The notes beneath the pieces were generated by a model. That model made no database searches, was not told where the DNA came from, and worked only from the letters and a program-made list of their open reading frames with translations. Source: Blattamonas nauphoetae (lineage: Eukaryota; Preaxostyla; Oxymonadida). From it: a stretch of DNA of 64,000 bases. Position 1 is the stretch's first letter. Each line of letters begins with the position of its first letter. The position numbers and the translations under genes are program-made. This document shows, one piece after another, positions 31,609-40,800 of this stretch. The DNA lies in contig JARBJD010000005.1 in the NCBI GenBank assembly GCA_033064195.1, positions 620,001-684,000 of the forward strand, in the 5' to 3' direction.

Positions 31609-34600
31609 TCAGGCGTCTTCAGCCATGTCTGCCATTTCATCTAAATCCTCGCCATCAAGATCATCGTCCCCATAGGCATTCTTGACGGCCATCAAAACCA
31701 ATGTCCGCATCACATCAACATCCGACACATCCGGAAGGTCGAGTCTGTTGTAGCAGATGAGCCCTCGGGGCATGAACAGTCCTTCGGATGTCACGAGATG
31801 GAGAGTGAAGGTTGGTCGTCGTCTGTTTTGGAGAACATGAAGAGAAGCGTTTCCACATGCCGAGCGGAGAATTACTCTTCGAACTTGGTCGGTTGATGTC
31901 TCCATAACTTTCCAGAAGGCATCAGCAACATCACTCCTTGGCTTGAGTTGCTCTGTGTACCTTGTCATCTGTTTCCATTGTTTGACACCAATGGTAACAT
32001 CTTCTCCGCAGATAGTGAGATCCAGTTCTGTCGGAGAGAGCATCCGAAGTACATCTGGAGGAACAAGCGACGTCAGTCCAGCTCGCATCGCCATCAACGA
32101 AGGCGAATACCATTGGAACACAGCACCAGCCGCCAATTCATGAAACAGAGCCAAGTCAGAATGACAGAGGACTCTCTCCTCTCCTTCGGGGATCAGCTCG
32201 GTGCTTGTTCCGTCGGGAAGAGTGATCGTCCAGTGAAGCTCCAATTCGGTCAGTTCGTCGTCAGAGAAGGAGAGGAGTTCAGACAGACCAGTCGCCAGAT
32301 TGGGATTCGCCAAAGAAAGATCAGAAGCAACAGCAGCATCGCCTCGGAGTTGCTTCCAGATGAACTCGTTGAAGCGAAACGGAACAGGAATCCCTTCCAG
32401 CAGCATCTTTCCCACCACAACTCCAACAAACCGATACTTCTCCAAGAACTCCAGCGATCGCGTCTGGCTCTCGTTCGCAATCATCATCCTTCCATCGCTG
32501 TGTCCGTCCACAACAAACAGATGCTGGTCCTCGGGATCCATCAGACGTTCCACCAGTTTCGTGAAGTACCACGCCCCGACTCCGTGGTTCGCATCAATCG
32601 CGCTTGTTCCTTCGATCATGACGAAGAACGACTCCCGAAGTTGATCAATTGTCAGAGCGGCGAAGACCTGCATGACTGTCTCGATCGAGATGTCACCAGG
32701 GAGAGTGACTTTCCTGTTGCCCATTTGCGAAGCTGATTGGATTCTTCGAAGCGCAGAGTTGAATTCGTTTTGACTGGCAAATAAGAGATTCAACTGATTC
32801 ATGACGTCAGTTCTGGCAAGATGAAGGACTTCAATTTGTTCATTCTGGCATCCTGTTGATATTGCGAGGCAGAGAGGAGAAGGGATGTCGGTGAAGATCC
32901 CAGGCTGTTCCTCATCGTCCACAAACAGTCGAGCTTCTCGAGTCGACATGTTCACTCGAATCGCTGCTGTCTGCCCAACTCGATCGCATTTCTTGTTTGT
33001 TCCTACTGGCTTGAATTCTTTCCCAGCATGCAACATCCTTCCATCCCAAAGAAAGAAGTCACCTCCAATCCCATCGAGATAGCTTCCACAATGAAATTGT
33101 GTGGCTTTGTCAGGAAGTGGATGTTTGAGGAAGCTAAGCACTGAAAAGATGAAAAAACGAAGAACACACTCACATTGACTCCTGTCTGTTCCGATCTTCT
33201 AACTTTGAGTTCCCACTCTCCCTCGTTGATCTGAATAGTAAATGCTGTTCTCCATGGGTATTCTTCCGTAGGGTCGATGATTTGTGTGAGCGTGGTTGGA
33301 GCGAGCATGTGAACTGTTTCGTCGAACGTTTTGAGAGATTTGGTTCCAACCCAAATCGGAAGATCGGTCAGCTGTTGTTTGAATTCGTCGTTTTGTGATT
33401 TCAGAGTTGTGAGCTGTTGCTCACTCTTCTCCTTCACCTTTTGAGCTTCCTCAAGTTCTTGGGCAAGTGTTGACAACATTTCGGCCACCATGGTAGACGG
33501 GACACTCTCGTCGGAATCCTGCAGCTTCCAGACACCATCAATCGTGTTCACAAGGCATCGCAACGCTTTTGATTGGCGCAGCTGACGACAGGTCACTCGA
33601 GATTCCGCACACTGAGCAAGAGAAAACACAAACACGAACACAAAGAGCAGAGAGGAAAGCGAAGATGAGAGAAGAACGAGGGCAGACAGGGGGGACTGTC
33701 TATAGTTCATCAGCAGTTTCAACTAAAGTTCATCAGCATCCCACAATCTGATAATTGCGAGCCTGATGTTTTATAATTTCGTGAAACTTTGAACAAAAGA
33801 AATCTAAAGGAGAACCAATTGATTGGGAGGTGTGGAGCGGTTCGACGGTTTGATGCAGGTGATAAATCAACAGAACTGAGTCTGGAGCAGAAGTGGAGAG
33901 GGTTGATAGTTGAATCCACAACAATGAGCGTGAGCAGCAAGGACTACCTTTTCGGAGAGGGGGAGAAGGGAGTCGTGCTTCGAGAACGCAGTTATCACTG
34001 ATCGGGGATGTGTTGATGAGATCACACTCAAAAGTCAGCCATGACGAGGAAAAAGTGGACTTTCTGAAGGGGTCCGATTGATGAATGATTCTGGGAGGAT
34101 GGGCCCTTGAAAAATGCGTGTGATCAAGCCAAGATGGTCTGTGAGGCAGAGAGATTGAAATGACAAGAACATCGAGATAAAGAAGTAATAAGATGATACT
34201 ACTCCAAAATAGTGTCACAAGGACCACAAAGGTGCATTGGAGGGACTTCAGTGAGAGGAATGTCCGAGACTGGTCTGTGATGATCGTGTTTGAAAGAGAC
34301 ATGATTCGATTGAATGTATCATATGATGTTGAGGATTGAAAGGGCTAGGGAATGATTGATGATGTGCCTCTTAATGCAAGAACAGTGGGATATCGTCCAA
34401 GCAAGGGAGGATTGTGAAAAGGGGAGAGGATCACAAGGTTTGAACTGATTTTGAATCCGAAATGCATATTGATCCGCGAATAGGCATGAAAAATGGGACA
34501 GGTTGGTATTTCACAAATGATGAGCCTGCTTCGCGAATCCAATAGAACAGATTTTTGTCTCGGCATGAATCATTGGCCACTCCCTTCAAATCAGAGATAA

Positions 34601-36018
34601 GACTGTCACATAAGGCACGAAAGTCATCGTTTAGAGATTCGACGAGGAAATGGGGATAGACATCAGAGAGACTGTGGATATTCGCGATTTGTAGAGTTGG
34701 TTGGAATCTCTGCAAGAAATCGCGCTGAGCAGACAGATGAGTGAAGAAAGTTTGTTTTCGTTGGATGTCTGTCCTTTTTTCAGGGTTTATTCACATCAAT
34801 ATTTGCCGCTGTCGCAAAGAACAGTGACCAATCAAGTGTGATCCATCTTGTCTCATTGTTCTTTCAACTGGATTGTCTTGTTCTGATGTGACGGAGTCCG
34901 CGCGTTTTCCTCCCTAATTTCATGACAGATTTGGAGAAAATGTGAAAAGAGGAAAGTCAACAGTTTTTCATAAAACGGAATTATGGGTCTCTGATGAACT
35001 TTAGTTGGTATTGCTGATGAACTATAGTCAGTCCCCAGACAGGGTCCAGAAGGCGCATCAGAAGGGTTCGCTCTTCATCTCCACACGTGTTCTTGATCGA
35101 CGTCGCTTTGAACGACGAAATCGCTCGGATCAACTGCGATGCGTTCTTGCTCGTGAACGGCGGCTCCCCAAACAGCAGCCAGAACAGAATCACCCCCAAC
35201 GACCACACATCCGCCTCGCACGTCGCCTTCCCCGTTTCCGAGTCCATCCGCTCCGGCGACACGTACAGCTGCGACATCGCCGAACTCGTCGCTGTCACAT
35301 CTTCCGACTCCGCTGCCCCAAAATCACCTGCCACGAAGCGAGAGGAGAATACCAGGACAGAGAAATAGGGGAGAGAGAGAAGGATGATGAGTGCAAAAGT
35401 GAGGCACACAGAGCTTCACATGGCCATCCGAGTCCATCAGGATGTTCTCCATTTTGATGTCCCCATGCGCCGTCCGACCACTTTCGTGTTCGTGCATCAT
35501 TTCCAGAACACACACAAGATCATCCATCACTCGATATACTTCCTGCAACAATCGGCACAACAACAAGAGAAATTCACAAGAATCAGAAAAATAGAATTGA
35601 GGGAAGAAAACATGAGGAAAAGGCGATTGGCGAACACACTTCACGAGGCATCAGAATGTTCCTTTCCGAGTAGTCCCGAACAACATCCGCAAGAGACTTT
35701 CCGCCCAGTTCCATCACCATCACTCGGTTTCTCTTCAGCGTCACCGATTCCTTCAGTTTCGTGATTCGAGGATGCGAGAATGTTTTCAGTCTTCCAACCT
35801 CACGATCGAAGCGCTCTTTGTGTTTCTGCGTCAAGCACTGCACTATCTTCCCCGCATAGTGCATGCCCGTCGACTTTTCAATCATTTCCACAACTGTCCC
35901 AAATCCACCAGAATTGATGATTCGAACGAATGAATCTGAACAGCACACAAATTCAAAATGAGAATGATGTTGAGAAACGGAACATACACCCATCGGGAAC
36001 TTCGATAGAATCTGTCAT
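31609..36018 (-). CDS. Protein kinase-SPRY-HECT fusion, copy C, transposon in intron
   Basis: Six exons (36018-35988, 35935-35640, 35542-35410, 35327-35041, 33611-33170, 33140-31609) give 906 residues if all introns are removed. Introns are 52, 97, 82, 1429 and 29 nt. Exon lengths match copy B except for the last. Kinase, linker, coiled coil, SPRY-like and HECT domains are all present. Kinase key residues are intact (Lys40, HGD, DFG). The HECT catalytic Cys is at about 859 in GLICYNRLDLPD. The C-terminus gains an acidic extension (DDDLDGEDLDEM and onward). Intron 4 holds a 1,344-bp TIR element 5 nt after the donor. 1,429 equals 76 (copies A, B) plus 1,344 plus a 9-bp target duplication, so the exons need not be damaged. 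If the long intron is not spliced, kinase and HECT halves would separate. Confidence 0.75.
33692..35035. mobile_element. TIR DNA transposon, 9-bp target duplication (Mutator-like size)
   Basis: 1,344 bp bounded by imperfect terminal inverted repeats of about 45 bp that begin GGGACTG(T/A)CTATAGTTC. Each repeat contains a direct sub-repeat (AGTTCATCAG). It is flanked by perfect 9-bp copies of CAGACAGGG at 33683-33691 and 35036-35044. Copies A and B of the host gene show the empty site with a single copy. A 9-bp duplication fits Mutator-like elements (9-11 bp); the terminal sequence alone does not settle the family. No transposase is recognisable inside, so it is probably non-autonomous. A minus-strand frame at 34431-34740 has ordinary protein composition and may be captured host sequence. 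The TIRs differ at about four positions, which suggests moderate age. Confidence 0.85.
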
Positions 36019-36284
36019 GAGATTTGATCAATCTTCCTTCGTCCTGGGCCAACTTGATGACATCCCACAATTAACATCTTTTATTTGCCTCTTCCGAATT
36101 TACGTTTAAGTTCTCAAATCAATCAATTGTTTGACATTTCCAAATTGAACCGACAACATTAGAACCCGACTCACACATTTCTGTCCCAATTTTCTCCAGA
36201 AGAATGTTCACACCTGTCTAGCACGTTTCATAAAACGAGAAAAGTCCAGTAGTGGTGACATCTGTCTCTCAGATCTATCTTGAT
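36019..36284. other. Upstream flank of kinase-HECT copy C
   Basis: 36019-36120 resembles the 5' flanks of copies A and B (caatcttccttcgtcctgg just above the start; tttacgtttaagttct further up). It probably holds the promoter. The rest has no feature. Confidence 0.45.
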
Positions 36285-36613
36285 AACGCCCTTCCTGTCA
36301 CAGACCTTCGTGTTCTCGCTCATCTGGGAGAGGAAATGCGAAATCGGTGACAGTCTGCTGTGCTCCGAATGATGTGAGGTGCTGCACAAACTGCTGCACA
36401 TGCTCAATCGCAATCATCTGTGGGAACCTCAGGCGAATTCATGAAGATGAATCACAATCTACCACTCCCGATCCAGTTGATCAGGACAACCCTGGATATG
36501 TCGTCGAGGTTGATCGTCCTCAAAATGATCGTCCTCGCATGCCAACACGAGATGCCCAGAGACATCAAGGACGACGGGAGATCTATCGTCCACGTGGAGC
36601 CTTCTTCGAATGA
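36285..36613 (+). pseudogene. 3' relic of beta-helix membrane protein gene (second copy)
   Basis: The frame reads RPSCHRPSCSRSSGRGNAKS, then VTVCCAPNDVRCC, aligning with the juxtamembrane Cys/Ser/Arg region of the intact beta-helix protein (18367-18480). It continues into the tail PVDQDNPGYVVEVDRPQND, ending at 36613, and the tail is shared with 24115-24257. The ectodomain and membrane helix are absent. The frame is open over the whole preserved piece. It lies on plus, divergent to kinase-HECT copy C, as the first relic does to copy A. Confidence 0.65.
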
Positions 36614-36656
36614 AGGCAGTGCACCTTTCATCGTCCTTCAACGACGTCTCTTCACA

Positions 36657-37545
36657 CAGCCACGGACAAAAGTTTACGGGCACCAAGGTCTGCATTTATG
36701 AACAGGTGATTTTTTCTCATTTTTTCTTAAACACTTCACCCCTTTGAAAGACAGCAATTTTTCAAATATAAAACTAAAATAGTGTGGTGAAGTGAAAATC
36801 GAGCTGCTCGACTGATCTGCCCTGGGAGGCACATCCGATCGCGGCCATCAAGAAATGTCTCCTCTTCCGAGGAGAGGAGATGTGATGTGTATAGTCTGTT
36901 CCTCCAGTGAGAACCGATTGGTTCCTCTCCTTACTGAGATCCTGGAGGATCTGTGACAAAAAAGTGCATTTCCTTTCTTCCTCATCTCTCTTCAGCTCAC
37001 GGTGTAACTCTACCAAACGATCTGTCTGACTCAAATAAAGATATTTCTTTCTTCATCTCACGAACACTGACATGCCGTAGAGATTTCGAGATCCGATGAA
37101 GTTCGTATGTATTCAAATCTTCCACATTTGTCAGCACCGCGCCGGATAGGGGCATAATCAGCATTCTCACGACAAGTTAGAGAGGTAGGTAGAGTTACAC
37201 CGTGAGCTGAAGAGAGACGAGGAAGAAAGGAAATGCACTTTTTCATCACAGATCCTCCAGGATCTCAGTAAGGAGAGGAACCAATCGGTTCTCACTGGAG
37301 GAACAGACTATACACATCACATCTCCTCTCCTCGGAAGAGGAGACATTTCTTGATGGCCGCGATCGGATGTGCCTCCCAGGGCAGATCAGTCGAGCAGCT
37401 CGATTTTCACTTCACCACACTATTTTAGTTTTATATTTGAAAAATTGCTGTCTTTCAAAGGGGTGAAGTGTTTAAGAAAAAATGAGAAAAAATCACCTGT
37501 TCATAAATGCAGACCTTGGTGCCCGCAAACTTTTGTCCGTGGCTG
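36657..37545. mobile_element. Palindromic TIR element with 358-bp arms
   Basis: 889 bp. Left arm 36657-37014 and right arm 37188-37545 are near-perfect reverse complements (a few mismatches, such as agtttacggg against agtttgcggg), separated by a 173-bp unique centre. Ends read CAGCCACGGACAAAAGTTT; ggacaaaagttt is common in Tc1/mariner-type ends. The flanks show ACA on both sides (36654-36656, 37546-37548). The paralogous site at 24290-24320 (gacgtctcttcac, then tgttctttt) is an empty site, which supports a 3-bp rather than a TA duplication. An open frame runs from the centre outward in each arm (on minus at 36774-37034) with no recognisable transposase motif. Probably a non-autonomous foldback element. 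The low mismatch suggests a recent origin or arm homogenisation. Confidence 0.85.
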
Positions 37546-37828
37546 ACAGATCTTTCCTCTTCTTCAATGAATTTTGTTATAAAAATCCTTCTCAAAACAG
37601 AAACTTAGCCTTCTGATTCACATAATTCAGATCATTTGACAGAATCAGGTTGAACAATTTGATTCTGGGTATTTTCCCAGGATCACTCCAGTCTTTCTGA
37701 ATTGCTCTCGATATGGAGCCGACACAACATGGTCTGCTTTTTTATTTCCACTCTCTGACGTTTCTCCGATTATATCTCCATTTTTAGCAGTTGGCAATCC
37801 TCCACCAAAAGAACTCACTCTCCAGGAC
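37546..37828. other. Promoter side of the USP gene
   Basis: This 283-bp gap lies between the palindromic element and the USP start. No repeat or gene is seen. The USP promoter should be here, so the nearby element insertion may have replaced its distal part. Confidence 0.35.
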
Positions 37829-40800
37829 ATGGAAACACCCATTCGAAGCCTTCTTTTTGAAGCAACTACATCTCCTTTCTCTGTATCATCTCAATACACG
37901 GACTCCCAGATTCTCTCTATCCTGAACGAAATTCTCATCCCATCTCTCAATTTCCTCTCCGAGACAGATGTCAAAGCTCAAGATATAATTGAAGGAAAAC
38001 ATGTTGACTTTGTGGTCTTCGAACAGACAATGGACACAGATACCACAATGAGCTTCCTCCCAAGCGATGATGAAGACGATCCATATGCTGAGACGTCATG
38101 CTTCGATATCTCTCAGTGGTGTCTTCGATTTCTCAAAAACGGTGGTCTTCTCTCAGTTTTGTTGAGGTTGATTGATGCCACGCGCAATACCAATGAAACG
38201 GACCCATCACGCTCATCGCAGACAATCATCTCTCAGTCTCTCTCCATCGTCCTTCCGATGATTTTTGACACGAAAAACAACTGTATTGCTCGCAATATTC
38301 TCTTACTCCTGCTCGATCAATTCAAAAACCACCCTTCATCACAACAATTTTCTCTTTCTGATTGGACGACACCTGACAATCGAGTTTTTCTTGACATTCT
38401 CCAAAATTCGTTCAGTGGATTCGAAAAAGAAGCTTTGGTGCTTTTTTCAACCCTCTTTGTATCAATAGCAGCACTTCTGGCGAATAATTCACAACCGTCA
38501 ACATTCATCACCTCCATCTCGCCAACAGGCGGAACAAACGCTCATACTCTCCCTCCATCACCCTTATCTTCGATCCCCAGCTTCTTTTCTCTCCCTTCTG
38601 TTGACTTCGAAGCGTTCATCTCATCGCCACAGGTCACAGAATTCAATACCGGAATAATGTCTCAACCATTCACTGAAAATCTCTCTCTTTCCAACAATCA
38701 GACAGATATTGATTTTGGTCCTGCTCAATCATCTTTCATTCTCTTTAAACTGATGCTGACTTCTCTTTGCCAAACGAACAACCATTTTGTTTCAATCTTT
38801 CTCCTTTCGCCACTTATCCAACCAATACTCACAACCCTACTCATGTCTCCCTCTACATCACCGTGTTTCAATGAAATTCGCGCATTTTTTGATTTTCTGT
38901 TGGCACCCGAAGTCAATTCGGAAAAAGACATCAATCCAACCCTCGCTGTCCGCCAATGTGTCCTTTCATCGATCGTCTTTCTTCCCACCATTCGACATTA
39001 TTCCCCCATCTATTCAGACCTCCTCTCACAAATCGTATCGACTCCATATTATGTTCCACCCGCTCTGACAAACCTGTTCCCATTAGAATCAAGCCTACAC
39101 TCGTACCTCTATCGTTCTGCTGCTTACCTTCTTCTTACCCTGCGAAATCGCACATGTAGCGATGCCACTACCCACCAGGACGCCATCTTTTCGAATGTCT
39201 TCTCAGTTCTGAAACACTTCATCCCCGCCCTTACATCACAAGGGACATCAACAGAAAAGATGGTCCAGACTTTGGACGTTGCTTCAGGCTCTGATTTGTC
39301 GAAGCTGCTGTACACGAAGCCACTTGAGATGCTCAGTTTCATTCTCTCCGCGTTGTTCACTCTTGATCCCGGAACTCAGCAACCAATCATTGCCCATGCT
39401 GTTTCGCGTGGTGAAGCATTCAAAGTCCTTGCTGCGGTCAATTCTCTCGGCCATATTGTCGGAAGATCAATCACCAAAATTCTTTCTCGTCTATTCAACA
39501 AGCCAGCTGTCCGCTTTGCTCTTAAATCCGTGAAGAATGTTGTTATTCAGCGCTCATTTGATGTTGTCGGTTTGCAGAACCTTGGTGCGACTTGTTACAT
39601 GAATTCAGTCCTCCAAATCCTCAACGCCCACCTTCCTCTTCGTCTCTCGCTCTTTGCCAATTCACCGACTGTCCCAGCTAAGATTACCTATCAACAGTCA
39701 ATTACTGGCCGAATGCAGAACGATTCAGATATCGACAGCGTGAAAACGTTCCTCGCGCTTCAGAAGCTGTTTGTGGAGATGCAAGAAACTTCATCATCTT
39801 TCATCAACACTCAGCCCTTTGTTTTATCCCTTTCCGTCAATGGCCATCCCATTAATGTTGGCGAGCAGTTTGACTGCGAAGAATTCTTATCCCGAATCTT
39901 CGATCGATTAGAACGCGCACTTGTCGTTGCAAAGCTTCCAAACGTCGTCAAACGCTTTTTCTATGGGTCATACAAGTACAGAACTGTACGCCAGTGTGGA
40001 CATCACACTCACAGCATCCAGCCGTTCCACATCATCCAACTGGAGGTCAATCATGGCAATCTTTTGGATGCGTTTCGTGCAGCTCAAAAGCCATCTGAAA
40101 TGGGCGACAGAGAGACCTTCCAATGCGGTCAGTGTGGGCAGAGTTGTGAGCAGTTGCGACAGGAACAGTTCGGGACACTTCCAAACACACTCCTCGTCCA
40201 ACTGAAGCGATTCACTTTCACGCAGACAGCTGGAGGAAGCAAAAACGAAGAGAGTTTCGAATTCCCTTTCGACGATCTGGACATGACGCCCTTCGTCACC
40301 AGCGCTGAGACAGAAGGCGAGCAGGATGGGGAGACCCTCTTTGACCGGCTCCAGAAAATGAAGGACGAGTCACAGCCACCTCCAGCCGTTGAACCCGATC
40401 CACACAACCTCTTCCGACTTGTCGGCGTCGTTGTGCACTCTGGAACACTCCAAATCGGGCATTACTGCTCGTTCATCCGCAGCACTGCGCGAGGATTAAA
40501 GAATGACAAGAGCGGGGATGGAACGTGGTACTTCATAAACGATCGGAATGTGACGAAGGTGGATGAGCCGTATGTGAAGCACATGACATACAGTGTGAAC
40601 AATGTGGATCGCTTCGCTGCGTATCTGTTGGTGTACGAGAGAGTGAATCCGATCGACGAGTGGGAGAACACACCCAGCTTCATTTTGGATGAGGAGAGGA
40701 ATCGGAAGACGGAGAGACAGAACATGGAGGAGAGAGTGAAACGGGAGGAACAACCACCCTCGGCTGATCCGATGCAGCAATCCGCAAAACCAGCTCACGT

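Larger units (their letters stand above)
18660..36120. repeat. Segmental tandem array (three blocks)
   Basis: Block 1 spans about 18660-23960, block 2 about 24370-30610, block 3 about 31609-36120. Blocks 1 and 2 contain, from left to right, an intergenic repeat, the ARM/HEAT-like gene and the kinase-HECT gene, with matching 5' flanks. Block 3 has only the kinase-HECT gene, with a kinase relic in the ARM/HEAT position. Beta-helix 3' relics sit to the right of blocks 1 and 3. Sequence identity varies sharply along the blocks, which points to gene conversion after duplication. Confidence 0.8.

Noticed and set aside
21713-32736. Long plus-strand frames (21713-22552, 27759-28523, 31948-32736) repeated in three copies
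   Set aside because: They lie exactly antisense to the HECT exons, and the copies are similar only because the sense strand is conserved. Composition is Arg/Ser/His-rich and there is no domain.
33003-33722. Possible separate HECT gene in copy C starting with a signal-like hydrophobic N-terminus (from 33722)
   Set aside because: The hydrophobic stretch is the translated pyrimidine-rich intron and part of the transposon end. The paralogues show a phase-0 GT-AG intron joining kinase to HECT.
36774-37034. Minus-strand frame in the palindromic element as a transposase
   Set aside because: Only 86 codons, with no catalytic triad or DNA-binding motif visible, and it runs outward to the terminus. 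Insufficient for a transposase call.
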